Assembly (NCBI GenBank): GCA_029204225.1
Contig: CM055092.1
Location: 74,776,383-74,840,382, forward strand
Source of the DNA: Diphasiastrum complanatum
Taxonomy: Eukaryota > Streptophyta > Lycopodiopsida > Lycopodiales > Lycopodiaceae
Direction: 5' to 3'
Length of the DNA stretch: 64,000 nucleotides
The first letter of the stretch is position 1. Each line of letters starts with the position of its first letter. Below the pieces are notes generated by a model. It saw only the letters and a program-made list of their open reading frames with translations, did no database searches and was not told the origin of the DNA. The position numbers were made by a program, and so were the translations under genes. Positions 20,624 through 35,500 of this stretch are shown here, one piece after another.

Positions 20624-23544
20624 CTGCTTCAAAAGGTATCCGTCTTCAGAGGTTGAAACTACCATGCAAATATGAGTATTACAAAAATCACCAACCAAAA
20701 CATAAGTGTGGATCAAAAAGCTAGTATCACATATGGATGATCATTATAGTGGAGCAGAAGAGCCAAACTCCACACAAATTATAACCAGCAAAGCAAAATT
20801 AACTTGCTGCCATCTCGAATGAGATGTTTTAAATCTTTCTGCTGAAGACCCAAAAACAGGCTAATAAAAATTAAAACTCTCCTTTTGATTGCTCTTTACT
20901 CTAATAAGCTGTGAAAGGCCTTGTGATAACTAGTGTGCTAATGTTATCAAGAAGCAAGCATTGCTTGAAGAAGTCTCAGAATGGCTTACCTCTACAAGCC
21001 TAACAGGAAAACTGCCAATCTCACTCCACTTCAGCTCAAGGCTGAGACTTGTCAATGCTGCTTCAGCTGTAATGTTATTTCCATTTAAGCCGGCCACTGC
21101 ATCCATGGAGATGGTCTGATGGGCAGAGAAGGAACCTTAAGATAAAGATGGCATCAAGATACAACAACAATACTAGTAAATTATGGCAAGCATCACAAAA
21201 TAAGCATCAAGCCCAGAATGAATAGGTCATCAAGCAAAGAATAAAAGATCATATCATAGAAGCTGCAAAGACAAATTCATTGTATAGCGTGGTTTGCATG
21301 AATAATGATAGACATAACACACGACAATTCTTATGACCACATGAGATAGCAAGTTTTCAGACTAATCATTGTAGTTGAACAACATGATGAATAAATACTA
21401 TCACAAAATGTTGTCATAGAGAAAAGTAGGCCTTATCACCCGTATGATCTAGGAATCTATTGGCAACAATCGATTGGAACACTAGCTCAATTTCGAAAAT
21501 TTGTGTAGAGAGATGATCCATGTGAAGATCTACATATCGTTTGGGAAAACTAAGTGGATCCAGTGAATCTACAAGTTTGAGAGGCACTACAAACTGGTTA
21601 ATCACTAGCTTAGGAGGAATCTAGGAGAAGTGCATTGACATGCAAGCGATATTTGGTGATTTTCAGCAAGGAGAAATTTGTTGTTTCCTTTCCATCACTT
21701 CATACAAGGGGTATTGTGCAAAAAATTAGCTTTCTATTGTTTGGTGTTCATAGATGCACCGAATCGCAATAATAATAATTTTTTTTTTTTTGCTACTCGC
21801 AAATGTGTTTGACCTGAAATGTACTGGAATTGGACCTATAATATGCTGAAATTGAACCTGAAAGTAGACTGAAACTACCGGAAACGCATTTACTCTTAAT
21901 CGTTTGACCTGAATGTACTGGAATTGGACCTATAATAAGCTGAAATTGAACCCGACAGTAGGCTGAAACTACCGGAAACACATTTACTCTTAATCCTCTA
22001 TGTTTTCTCTTTCTACTGATACCCATATTGAATGTTTACAAAAAAACAAAATATAAATAAATAAATAAAATTCGCTACTCATCCTATCTATTACTCGTCT
22101 AGTGATATTATTGCCCCAAATCAGTTTTCCATTGCATATAAGAGCTAGCGCACTTTTACTACATGCTGTCCTGTAATTTTTTCTTGAGAGTTGTATCATC
22201 TAATTTGGATGGTAGGAACTAGTAAACAGATTTGAAGGAGGTTCCTAAACTCATCAAAGACTGAAGCTATCTCAAGCCTATCATAAATTGCGGTTGGATA
22301 TTGTTGCACACAAGCTCACAAACCCTAAGTTAAAACACAAGAATTACTCAGAAAACTGCCTCTTTATTAATCTCAGGTGGCAGTACATGGAACAACAAGC
22401 TAACATGAGAGCTCTACTGCCAGTCTCCTCCCAACCATAGCTGCATAGGAATAAGATAGGGAATGCCTGGCTCGCACTATATCCTCCACTCAAGCACCCC
22501 TAAACCTTGACACATCCTAACGTCTACACATGGAAAACTCCATGCACAGCCGACATCTGCCACTTGGCAGTACTCTAACACACGTGTCTTGTCAACCAGT
22601 CAACCCTCCTTTTTAGGAGGTCAGTCCAACATACTCCCATGACACCCAATATCCCCTTAGCCATCTTGACACTAGTCACAATAAATGATATTTACATTGC
22701 AATTTAGAATTGTCTCCACAGGCCAGTGAGTTAGCCATTTACAATTAATAGTTACAATTTACAAATTTATGAAAGGCATTCAAAGTGTCTATGAAACTTT
22801 TATTTTCAATCTTGAGAAAGCTTAAAGGTTACTGATTTTTTATGTGCATGTGAGTGGACATCACTTCCACAAGTCATACTATTGAGATTTTGACCGTTTT
22901 CCAGCAAAAACACGTTTATTGTGCATGCAGGAGGATATTTGCTTCTATAAGAAAATCATTGGAGTTTTGTACATGCATGTTGGATTGGAAGTAAATTTGG
23001 TATTACTTGGAGCCTTTATCAATCGTAAGGATCAAACTTGAAGATAGCATTGGAGTAAAATTTTTTGCCATGGCTTCATTGAGGGTTTAGGGTTAGTAGA
23101 CAATGTGCATTGTGTTTTATGTTTTGTGCAATCATCAATGTGCATTTCAAGATCAATGATTGTGCCTTGAATCTTGATCATTGATCATTCAACATTGATA
23201 ACTTGATCTATGATCTTGATTTTGAGATCATAGATGGTAGATCTTGATTGATAGGGTTAAGTCTTAACTCTTGACAATGGGCATTGTGAGAGGGGTGTGG
23301 GTACCTACTAGCTAGTGGTTAGATTTGGCAACTAGTTAGGAGTTAGAAAGTTAGAAAGTTAGAAGTTAGTATGTACTAGCATCGATTAGCATTAAGCATT
23401 GATCTTTTTTAGTGGTTACCATTTAGTTAATAGTTGGAACTTGGAATTTGGTGGTTTAGGGTTAGGGCTTTAAGCGTGGATACTAGATTTTAGAAATTAG
23501 AATAGGACAGACAGAGCTCAGAGATGGAGAGAGAGATCTATCAT

Positions 23545-23593
<49 letters not shown>

Positions 23594-26500
23594 GGCCACC
23601 ATGCCAAGGGATAGGGATCACGTTACCATCGCTGCGGCCTATGGCACATTAGGCACCAACAGATGGACTTGCAGATACTGCCACATCAGTTACACGGGTG
23701 GGCCCACACACATCAGGGCACATTTATTACATTTGAGGGGGTACGAGATTGTCCCTTGCATGCATGCTCCTGACATGATACTCACTCCTGTTACACCAGA
23801 CGAGGCTGGCCCTTTGAGGTTGGGGCCTAGAGTAAGAGGTAAACACTCAACTCTCAGACTTCAATTGATTTTTGAATGTTGTGAATGTTCAGTGAGCACT
23901 CACGTGTCATGTTGACGGTTGATGGTTCAAGGTTGAAGGTTGCACACTAAACATTTCATTTTTTGAAATTTGACTATTGATTTTTAAATTTTTCTCATCT
24001 TACGTTTTCAATTTTCAAAGAAATTAGAATGACTTGTCGCTTGAGAGCGCGCTTTTTAAATCACAAACTAGTCAGTGGTCACGCTCACTATAGTTCAGTG
24101 GTTCACCAAGCACCTAAATTGAATTGTTTATTTTGGCAGATCGAGATGCAGTGACACGGCCAGAGGCCACCCCCAATTGCCTTCCGCTCACCCCTCACTT
24201 CTCATGGAGAGGACAAAGATGCAGATGAGGTAGGGCCTAGTAGTCGGCTTGACCCGCCTTCTGGTGTGGGATCCTTGACACCACCTCCAGCCACCGTGAC
24301 CATACCAAGGACTACGATGTGTCCAGCTTCGCTCCCAGTGCCATGGCGGAGGCAGAGGTTGCAGTTCGACAATTGTTCCACACCTGCGATCTACCATTTC
24401 ATCTGGCTAGGATCACAACGTGGAAGATGGCGATGGCTATACTGAGTGCTATCGGGCAGGTGTGACCGGGGCTGTTACGAGCTCGTAACCAGTGCCGAAC
24501 CCTAGAGAACACAGATAGGTCAGATACCACAGTCAGGGTCGTGTCCAGCGTACATGACCAACAGGGCAAGACAGTGTGAGTAGTGTGCCCCAGCACGGTC
24601 CATAGCCATGGCGGGCCTAACACAGCCTAGGGACCCTGTCAGCAGGATAGGGCCCCCAGTTGGGTCCCGACGTGCAGTCGGCCACGTCAGTGCCACGTGG
24701 CCGACACTTGGCAGTAGCATGCTACCAGTCCTCACACTGGGCTAGGAGGGGCTTACTCTATATCAGGGAGTAGGCAAGGTTGGGTGGATCAGTTAGTGTT
24801 TGCCCTACTGTGGTGTTAGGATCTATTACACTGGTATCAGAGCCATCTCCATCCTAGGGAGTTCAGGACAGTAGTAGAGAAAGCTATCAGAAGATAGGAA
24901 GTGTTTCTCAGATTCTCAGAGAGGAATAGAGGAGGAGGATCGCTGTAGGAGCAGCCTTCAAACTTCTGATTTCCACTGAGAAATCACAGTAGCAAGGAGT
25001 CAGATTCCAAGTGTAGGTAACTCGCTGAAAAAACAGCTGTTTCCCACTGAGTTGAGAGGATTCTCTATAGTTTTCCCAGCGAAATTAGAGTAGGAAGAAG
25101 CCAGCACCTCCATCGCTGTACAGTCAGAGACCTACATCCGATTTCCAGGGAAAAAGTTACTGGTTCTCAGCGAGTTTGAAGCCAAAAAAGAGGAGCAGGG
25201 CCAGCGCTGCCAGTACTTCTGAAAATCTGGTTTTTCAACAAGTTTTTGGGCCCCAACGTCAGAGATTTGGAGCAAGAGGATTCCTACCAGATCAGCGAGT
25301 AGGAGACTTCTGAAATTTCAGAATTCAGAAGGGTTTTTGGACTTCAGATTTGCCTTTTTGTGGACAAGTTGGATTGCAATCAGACCAGCGAGCTACTATC
25401 CTCAAAAAACCGGGAAATTTAGCACCGTTTTGAAGCTTCAAACTGGCATTTTTCGGAACAGCAGGTCTGAAATTTTGGGGAAAAGAGCTGAAAGGGTTCC
25501 TCTTCATTCTTTCTTTGGAAGTACAGCCCTCAGAAACAGCTAAGTCATCTTTCCTTTCCCTTGTACAGTTGTAAATTAGTCTTTTAGACTTTTTTCCTTC
25601 AGAAGTTAAGGTAGCTCTCTTTCAGTTTCGAAGATGACCACTCCTCAGGGACCTGATCAACCCCAGGAGAGAGGCTTCGACGAACTTGAAACAGAAGCCT
25701 TGGCTTACAGAAAAGGGAAGGAACCCATGGAAGTAGAAGAACAGGAACAGTTCGCCGAAGAACTCGACGAACTGGTTACCAAGGAGCAGTTCCTCCAATT
25801 GGTAACAGAAGTGGATGAACTGAAGCTGGCATTAGCCAATTTCAAGTCCAGTGTGGACGACTCGTTCGCTGAACTCAAAAACTTGATTTTGAGCTCCGCG
25901 AAAGGAAGCCTTCCCTCCACTTCTCAGTTATCCCCTTCTCCACTTCCATCAGTTTCGGGTGAGACTTTACGGTCTCACCCCAGTGTTTTTAAAGATTTAA
26001 AGCCTCCTACTTTTAATGGGGAAGAGAAGGATAGAAATGCAGATATTCTACAAACCTTCCTCAGCAAATGGAAGAACATTCATGCTCTTAAACAGACCCC
26101 TGACCATTTGCAAGCAATTGAGGCCAGTCTTTCTTTAGGGCCTATGGCCTATAAGTGGTGGTTAAATCTCCAGGAGACTGGGCAGACTCCCCGGTCATGG
26201 AAAGCTTTTGAAGAAGCTTTCCTAAGAGAATTTCTACCAGAGAATGAACTTGATAGAGCCTGGGAAGCCTGGGAAAGAACAGTAATGGACAAGTCCCTCA
26301 TCCAATATATCTCGCAGTATCGAGGGGCAATTTTAAAGATTAAAAATATGGATGACTATCAAAAAATCAGGGGATTTGTCCGTGGCCTCAAAGATGAATA
26401 TAAAGTAGAGGTCCAGAGAAACTCGCCTACTACCCTTGAGCAAGCTCTCTGATATGCTCAAATCTATGATGATTCAGTGGGTAGGAAGAGAGCGAGACAG

Positions 26501-29500
26501 CAACCACTTTCTGAGCAGCTTCCTCAGAAAGACTTTCAATTTAAAAAGAAATTTTTAAAAAGAAAGAAAGAAGATAAATTTAAAGGTGAAGCTCCTCAGA
26601 AACGCCCTTCACTCATACAGCCCTTAAAACCAGATGATTTTGAGAAAGCCAAACAAAAACGTTTGTGCTTTGTGTGTATGGGCAAGGGACACACAGTCAG
26701 ACAGTGTCCCAAGGGGCCTTTCACTAAAAAAGATAAAAAACAAGTTCATCTTGTTCAGACTGTATGTTTCCCCAGTAACTCAGCAGCTTCCGAGATCAAA
26801 GTGTATCATGAAGATCATGAACACTGTTGCCAGCTGACCTCTGCAATGCTAGCGAGACCCTTCAGCTTTGGGCCGCATGACCTAGTACGTATGCATGGGA
26901 AAGTTGGTAACCAGTCAGTAAGAGTCATGGTTGATGATGGGGCAACCCATAATTTCATCAACCACACCCTGGTTAAAAAGCTTAAACTACCAGAAGTACC
27001 TAGTCAGCATAGGTACATAGTTTCATTAGCTAAGGGTGAAGATAAAAAAATATGGGAAACTATGGTAAGTAAGTTAAATCTTGGTATTCAGGGGTACCAA
27101 GATCAAATAAACTTTCAGATAATGCACCTGGATCGAACAGACATTGTTCTCGGGAGAGATTGGCTCTACAGTTTAGGACCTTCCCTCCACAGAAACTATC
27201 AGGAGAACACCCTCAGCTTTCAGTATAAAGGCCGAGAGATCCAGTTGCATGGGGAGCATGATGTTCCCAACAGCCCTATGGTCTGCAGTTCAGAGCTCTG
27301 TCAGCTAATCGGAGACGAAGACCATCAGGTATTCTTATGTGACTTTCAGTTTATTCCTGAAGTTTCTATTTCCAGTTCTATTCAGCAGAAAATCAGTAAA
27401 TTAGAAACTTTATTGTCTAAATTTAAAGATGTTTTTCCTGAAGATTTGCCACATGGTTTACCACCTAGCAGAGAGGTAGATCATGTAATAAACCTAGTAC
27501 CAGGTACAGCACCTGTTTCTAAACCTCCGTATCGGGTCAGCCGAACAGAGGATGAAGAAATAACTAGGCAGTTAACAGACTATCTTGGGAAAGGCCAAAT
27601 TCAGACCAGTAGTTCACCATGGGCCTCACCAGTCCTATTGGTGAAAAAGAAAGAGGGGTCTATGCGTCTTTGCGTAGATTACAGAGCCCTCAATAAAGTC
27701 ACAATTAAGAATAAATACCCTATGCCTCGGGCAGACGAGTTGTTTGATCAACTCGACGGGGCTAAGTTTTTCAGCAAAATAGATCTCAGATCGGGATATC
27801 ATCAAGTCCGTATAAAATCGGAAGATGTCTCGAAAACAGCTTTTAGGACTCGTCACGGTCATTATGAGTTTAAGGTGATGCCATTTGGGCTCACAAATGC
27901 TCCAGCTACCTTTATGACCTTGATGAACAGTGTCCTCAGACCATACTTGGGTAAGTTTGTAGTCGTATTTTTAGATGACATCCTCATCTACAGCAAAACG
28001 AGGAAGGAGCATCTAAAACACCTCAGAAAGGTGTTTCGACTGCTCAGAAAGCATAAGCTTTATGCTAAACAATCCAAGTGTGAATTCTTCGTTGAAGAAG
28101 TAGCATATTTGGGTCACATTATCTCTTCAGATGGGATTAAGATAGACCCAAATAAGGTTAAAGCCATACTCAGTTGGCTGAGACCTCAGAATATTTTGGA
28201 ACTTCAAATCTTTCTTGGCCTGGCGGGATATTACAGACGATTTGTCAAGGAATATGCTCAGATAGCAGTCCCTATGACAAATCTTCTTAAGGGGAAGGGA
28301 AAGGAGTTCATTTGGGAGTCTGCACAACAGGAGAGCTTTGATGCTCTCAAAACAGCCTTAGCTACAGCACCAGTTTTAAAAGTCGTCGACCCCAATCAGC
28401 CATTTGTGGTCGAAACAGATGCTAGCGACTTTGCAGTAGGTGCTGTGCTAACTCAGGGTGGACGACCAGTTGCATTCGAGAGTAAAAAACTCGAGCCAGC
28501 ACAGACTAGGTATAGTGCCTATGAAAAGGAACTCTTTTCTATAGTCCATGCCCTTAAGACTTGGAGGCATTATTTGTATGGTGCCAACTTTGAGGTCCTG
28601 ACAGACCATGAGAGTCTCAGATACCTTTGCAATCAACCTGAGCTTAGAGGTCGGAAAGCTCGTTGGGCAGAGTTGATGCAAGAGTTTGACATGTCTATCA
28701 GATATAGGCGTGGAAAATTCAATACAGTAGCAGATGCCCTTAGCAGAATGCCTATGATAAACGAGCTGAGTTTTACTCAGATTCGTAATGAGTTACTCGA
28801 GTCCTTGAGAGGGAAATGCCAGCATGATGCATTCTTCTCTATTATCTGGAACTCAATCCAGAACAGACAGTTACAGACTCCAGAACCAGTTCCCGGGGCT
28901 GGTGCCAGTTCATCCAAGAATACGGCAGCTTCCGTTGAGGATGATGATGAGTCCGAGTATACGTCGTCAGATGACGTTGAGGATTCTGAGCCTGTATTAC
29001 CCAAGCAAACCCCAGTGGTTGAGGGTCAGTTGACTCAAGGATTCAAATGGAAACAGTATTCCATTCAGGATGAGTACTTGCTCTATAGAGATAGAGTATG
29101 TGTCCCCAATTCAGAGGATTATAGGCAGCAGGTCCTATATGAATGTCATGACAATCCTAGCGCGGGACACCCAGGCATACAGAAGACCTATGAGCTTCTT
29201 CGTAGGCAATTTTTCTGGCCCAGTATGAAAAAGGACGTCCACCAGTATGTAACCAGTTGCCAGAAATGTCAAGTAAATAAAGCAGAGCGTTTAAAGGCAG
29301 GAGGGTTGTTGCATCCCTTAGAAATACCAGCTGGTAAATGGGAGAGTATCTCCATGGATTTTATAGTAGGCCTGCCTAAAACCCAAAAGGGTAATGACGC
29401 TATATGGGTCACAGTTGACCGTCTGACCAAAATGGCTCATTTTATTCCGACCAAAACAACCGTTAGAGCTCCAGAGTTAGCGAGGTTGTTTGTAGACGGG

Positions 29501-32500
29501 CTATTTAAATTGTACGGTCTACCTTCCGGCATAGTCAGCGACCGGGACAGTAAGTTTACTGGAAATTTTTGGAAGGCAGTATTCCATCATCTCCATACTA
29601 AACTTAATATGAGTACCACCGACCATCCACAGACGGACGGTCAAACAGAAAGGGTAAATCAAGTGCTGGAGGATATGCTTCGTGCATACGTCAGCAAGAG
29701 GCAGACTAATTGGGAGGAGTATCTCTCGATATTAGAGTTTGCTTACAACAGTACCAAACATTCAGCTACGGGATACAGCCCATTTATGCTGATGTACGGT
29801 TTTCAGCCACGCTCACCCACAGCTGTAGGGTTTAAACAAGAAAAAGTTGAAGCAGCCAGAAACTTTTTAGAAGACCTAAACCAGATGATAGAACATGCTA
29901 AGCGTAGCATTAGACAATCCCAGGATCGAGCCAGGCATTATGCAGATCCACACAGACGGGATGTGCAGTTCTCCACTGGTGAGAAAGTCTACTTGAGAGT
30001 CCCAGTTGACTCTAAAACCCTCAAATCAGGAGTGTGTGCTAAGTTGTCTCCAAGGTATTGTGGTCCCTTTACCATCAGTAGGAGACTAGGGGAGGTCACC
30101 TATGAACTAGAACTCCCACACAGCAGTAAGGTTTTTCCAGTTTTTCATGTAAGTCAGTTACGAAAAGCCTTAACCAGATCAGATAATCTGGTAGGGGACA
30201 GTGTTCTAGTTCTCCCATTGGATCCTCAACAACCTCCACATGAACCAGAGGAAATTCTAGATAGTAGAGAGACGCAAACTCGTCATACTCTATACCGAGA
30301 ATATCTGGTTAAGTGGAATGATCAGCCTGTTGAGAATGCCACTTGGGAAAGAGGCAGCGTCCTTCGCAAGATTTTTCCAGACTTTGTCTTAGGGGACCAA
30401 GACGGTTCTTAAGGGGGAGGGAGTGTTACGAGCTCGTAACCAGTGCCGAACCCTAGAGAACACAGATAGGTCAGATACCACAGTCAGGGTCGTGTCCAGC
30501 GTACATGACCAACAGGGCAAGACAGTGTGAGTAGTGTGCCCCAGCACGGTCCATAGCCATGGCGGGCCTAACACAGCCTAGGGACCCTGTCAGCAGGATA
30601 GGGCCCCCAGTTGGGTCCCGACGTGCAGTCGGCCACGTCAGTGCCACGTGGCCGACACTTGGCAGTAGCATGCTACCAGTCCTCACACTGGGCTAGGAGG
30701 GGCTTACTCTATATCAGGGAGTAGGCAAGGTTGGGTGGATCAGTTAGTGTTTGCCCTACTGTGGTGTTAGGATCTATTACAGGGGCCCTTGTGAGCATCT
30801 TAAGACAAAGGGACTTCTAGAAGAGCGGGCTTCTGTTGACCAAAAGGTAGAGAGCCCCTCATGAAGGCACGGACCCAGTATGTACTATCATCTATGCACT
30901 CTAATACACTATTACCATTGCCAATTCAAGTCTTAACTTTAAGTTTTCAACATTGCAACTTGCCCTTTTCAATTTTGTCTTTCATATTTGAAGGTTCAAC
31001 TTTTAAGTTAGGTTTTGACTTTTAACTTTCAAACCGTCTAGTTTTGCCATTTCGGATCTAGGGTCCGAGGTTTGAGCTTTGAAGTCTTCAACTTTGCAAA
31101 TTGCTATGACATATGTATTATGTAGCATTTCATATTTTATTATTCACATTTGATTGTCAATTGATCATTGATCACTGAAGGTTGCAACTCGCCATGAATC
31201 ATGATGTTGTCACATGTGAACTAGGTATGGCTACAACATCATATCTGATGGTTGTAGCGATATAAGGAAGCGTCGCATAATGAATGTCTTGGTGTCTTCC
31301 TGCATGGGGATGATGTTTCTGAGATCCATCGACACCTCTGGGTTGGCAGTGACGGGCGATTACATGTTCACACATATTCGAGCTGCCATCAAGGAGGTGG
31401 GGCCACAACCCGTTGTACAAGTATATACTATAATGATCAATCCCATTTAACACCATAATAGAACTAGTCAAAAGTTTTAGTTTGAGTGTGAAATTACCAG
31501 TCACCAATCATGATTGAATGTTCAATGGTTCACTTCAAAGTTGAATTCCATGCACATTGCCATGGGTAGGCTCGGAGACCTACCCCCACATTTTTTGGAC
31601 ACCTTGTGTCGCACATTGCCTAGACCTGTTGGTCGAGGATGTAGCCAAGATACCATGGATCGCGGAGGTGCTGGACGGTCCTTGGTGAGATTCATCACCA
31701 AGAGGCCAAGGGCCTTGGGCATCTTCAGGAGACACTCCACCTTGGATGTCTTGAGACCTGCCCCCACCAGGTATGTAACTCAAATTTCAATGCACAGTAA
31801 TTGTCAATAACTATCGTACAATGTAGTTTGTGAGCACTGAGCACTAACTTCTAAGAATTTTCCATAATTGATTCAAATTTCAATACATTTGCAAATTACC
31901 ACTTCAAACTTGCAAATTGCCATTATGTAATATGTATGTACTAATGCTGAAAATGGTGAAGTTTTCGAGAAACTTTGATGGGCATCATTGTACTAAATTC
32001 TAATGAAAACTCTGTTACTCTCGAACATTCAATGCAATGTATGCACTGTGCAGGTTTGCATTTATCTTCCTTGTCATGGAACGACTGCTGAAAGTTCATG
32101 CGAGCTTGAGGCAGATGGTTGTTTCTAATGAGTGGGAGTGGGGTCCATCACAGCAGCCGAAGGGTATGAGATTCGAGGAGATCGTGCTCTCGACTACATT
32201 TTGGCATGAGGCACGATCCATTGTGATGGGCCTGCAACCTATCTACATTGTCCTGCACCTTACAGATCGAGAGGGCTGCACATTGGGCCTCTTATATGAG
32301 TTCATGGACAGATTGGTGGGCAAGCAGATTCTTTTCCACGACCATTAGCCCAGAAAGGTATATCACTTACTATACTATCCTGTTGCACGACTCCTTCGTA
32401 CTTAGTACTCTTGTATGACGGCTTACAGCTTTCCCAAATGAAGCAACAAGATTGGTCCAGCTCATTCCTCTAGTGGCCTTTGGAATCTGCTTCCCTTTCT

Positions 32501-35500
32501 TGAAACAACGGAAGGCTTGAAATTAGATTCTGAGACAAAATCGTACATCTTCAGTATACTTCCTGAGTGACTGGAAATACTAAGAAGAGGCAGTGATGTT
32601 TTGGACTTGAGATTTTGAAAACAGTTCTGATGTAAGTTGCAAGAATTCAGGAACTTTGTTATCTGGTCATATTCCAACAAATGCGGGTACTTAAAGTGAC
32701 CTTTAAAGGTTTGACACTTAACTTGAGACAGTAACCTACTATCAAATGTGTAAAACAGACATGCTGCTACTGAAAGATGATCACGTGAATCTTACCAGGG
32801 ATATACAGGCAACTGGAGTCCCTTGCACGTTATTCATAACTAAAATAGTCATATCTGTAGATGTCGTTGCATGTATCCCATCCTGCTTAAGAGAGATTAA
32901 AGGAACAGCAGAGACGGAAAAATTAAGAACCATGTTCTGATTGGGATAGCTTCTATAAAGTTTGGGTATCAGATATTTCCAGCTGCCAGTATTTAGTAAA
33001 GACTGCTCTGGCAACTTATCCACCAACCATTGTAGACGGCCCGCCTGTGAACAGCCAGTTAATACAACTTAGGTACTGAAAATAAACAATCACAAATGCA
33101 CCTCGTCATAGGGCAACATGACTAGGTAACTCACATCTGAATCAATGCTTTTCTATTCTACATATTAAAAAATGAATACGTCATCCACAACTTTATATGA
33201 CAACTAAGATGGTACAAAAGCTTCTTTTCCATTAAAATAATGTGTAAGTGATATATCTCATGTCTTTGACATTTCACCTTGCAACTCCACACTGATTTCA
33301 AATCAATTTATCCACTTTCAAGCAGCACAGGTAAATTCATTACCCACAATAGAGTCCACTTTTTTGAGTGGAATAAAAAACTACCATCAAACAATGAGGC
33401 ACAGAGGAAGAACATACGTCAAAGTAAACAGCAGCAGCTGAATCAAGTACATGATCACTCAAAGCCATTGTCACCATCTTCAATGAATTGCTGCAGAATA
33501 ATCCAACAGGCAGTATTCCAACAGATTTTGACGAATCCTCCACAGAGTCTACATTAAGAAATTCGCCTTTTACACCCACACTCAGAAATGCAGAATTCAG
33601 AACAGGATTTTGTACCACTGTCACATCTACAGCAGCTGTATCATCTATTGGAATCTTCCTGGGAATATGTTGTAAGAAGGAATCCAGCTTTCCAACTCCC
33701 TGAACGATCTGATCGGTCAGTGCTGTCTCAATTGCTGCCCGAATTTGATCCCCAAATGCATAGGCAAGCCTACTCATCAGAAACCACAAACTAGTTAGCA
33801 AGCAGTGTGAATGAGAACATAGCTATGACTAGAGCGTAACAATACGTAATGAGCATTAAATAGTTGATATGACTATTTGCATTAAAAAGACTTCAATCTG
33901 TCATATATTCTGGGTCTGTCATGTCAGATATGCACACCTGGCGTAGGGTACTCTTCAATCTATCAATCCAAGTTTATTTCCTGGTTTCTAAACAATAAAT
34001 AAGTTGAAGGTTAACTTAAATACATGAACTTATATTGAATATAAAAGAGAAACTGTTAAGAACATCTTCAAGTCAAATATGTCCACATTAGCCTTCCCAT
34101 TAGATGAGAACACCCTGCACTAAGTTTTCATCACTTTTGGTGAGGCAAAGGTTGACTCGGCAATAAAGCTCAAAATGGAGGATGTTTCAGAGTGATTGTT
34201 TTTGTGGAGGTTTGGTTAGTCAACGATCGGCGGGGATCAACTAGCTTTGTGAAATGTCATCCTCACCTTACCCCCATCCTGAAGAAGAATGGTGCTTAAG
34301 GGGAAGATCACTTCACCCCCAAATATCTCATTTGGTTATATTCACTATTGTGCCAATGAATATATAATTTTGAATGATGGAAAGCAACACACATTCGATG
34401 GCATTATTGTTCAAGATGCATTTGAATTGAAATTTAAAGACTTTGCATTTCGCTTGTAGATGACTACTCGTGCCAAGTCATGATGACATCAATCATGAAG
34501 GTGAAGATCACTTTTGAACAACGTTGATTTACACAAGAAAAGTAGTTGGCTACCTCAATAGATTTTCAGCTTTGAAATTTGTGTAAATATTCCTCAATTG
34601 CACATGATCCATTTACACAAGCATAAATGACAAGAAAATTCAGTCTACAAAAAACTGCACCCGCCGTACGAATTTCCTAGGCAACAATCTCCATCATCAA
34701 GAAATCTTTACAAATAAAAAACCAAAAACATTGGATGACTTTACAATTGAGGTAACTCGAGCTTCTAAGCTACTTAGTTTATCTTCATAACAACTTACCA
34801 AGGCTCACAAGATCTCGGAGATGATTTCTAGCACTTGAAGTTCCCTATTACTAGAAAAAGGTTGTTCAAATCTGGTGATTTGAAAAACTATCTTACATCA
34901 TGTGACATCCAACTTCGATTAACAAACCTTGGCTTGATCTATCGCCTCTCTAAATAAGACATAGCCAACTCGATCAAGTTTTTCATTTGAAATAGAAATT
35001 TGATGGCACTAGCTTTTTGCAACATTCCCACTGCAACTGGACTGGCTAGCCTGAACCGAGGATTTAGCTCAAGATCACTTGTTTCTCTAACACATAAGTT
35101 TTTTCATTATGATGGTAGTCATTGATTCTATTCTATTTGCTTAACACTCGTCTGAAAACATTTCAAATAAACTTCTTGATTATAACAAGTGCATTAACCT
35201 TCTTATGTGTTGTTATAAAATTGAGCAATTTCTGTGAGTATGTCAAGCAAAACTGGCGATGGCATTATGATGTTGCTACATGGGAATAGGACTCATGAAT
35301 TTCTCAAAAATGATTTCCCATCTATCGCCTAAAGCAACTAATTGATGTAATGGCCCGATACTAACATGGCTATCAATCTCCTCTGTGCATGCATGTCATC
35401 TCTACGATCAAGGTTTTATAACCAACTTCATTTGTGGAACAACATGAAAGTTGCTAGTAGACTCACCACCCATCCTTGCCCTCTGAATCCAAAAAATACC

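Larger units (their letters stand above)
24473..30781 (+). mobile_element. Full-length Ty3/gypsy chromovirus, 6309 bp, nested in the hAT gene
   Basis: Two 358-bp LTRs (24473-24830 and 30424-30781) appear identical base for base. The 5-bp target duplication ggggc is at 24468-24472 and 30782-30786. A primer-binding site and a polypurine tract are in place, and one long gag-pol frame spans 25634-30412. Identical LTRs mean a very recent insertion by established LTR-dating logic. It is sense to the hAT gene and antisense to the BPI/LBP host gene. Confidence 0.95.
23601..32357 (+). pseudogene. hAT-family transposase gene, intron-containing, split by a gypsy insertion
   Basis: The ATG at 23601 has a strong context (gccaccatgc). 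Exon 1 (23601-23838) has a BED-type zinc finger: [20 protein letters not shown]. Exon 2 (24140-24472) ends in [20 protein letters not shown], typical of plant hATs. It continues after the gypsy element (30787-30846, [17 protein letters not shown]). Later exons are ~31258-31420 ([20 protein letters not shown]), ~31560-31770 ([19 protein letters not shown], then a frameshift, [20 protein letters not shown]) and 32054-~32357 ([29 protein letters not shown]). GT-AG borders are visible between them. Stops and frameshifts make it inactive, and the C-terminal hATC dimerisation domain is not found. It acts, when intact, in cut-and-paste transposition. Confidence 0.8.

Noticed and set aside
24188-24735. 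Minus-strand frames over the chromovirus LTR and hAT exon
   Set aside because: They are duplicated identically in the 3' LTR (30389-30686), so they are LTR shadows rather than genes.
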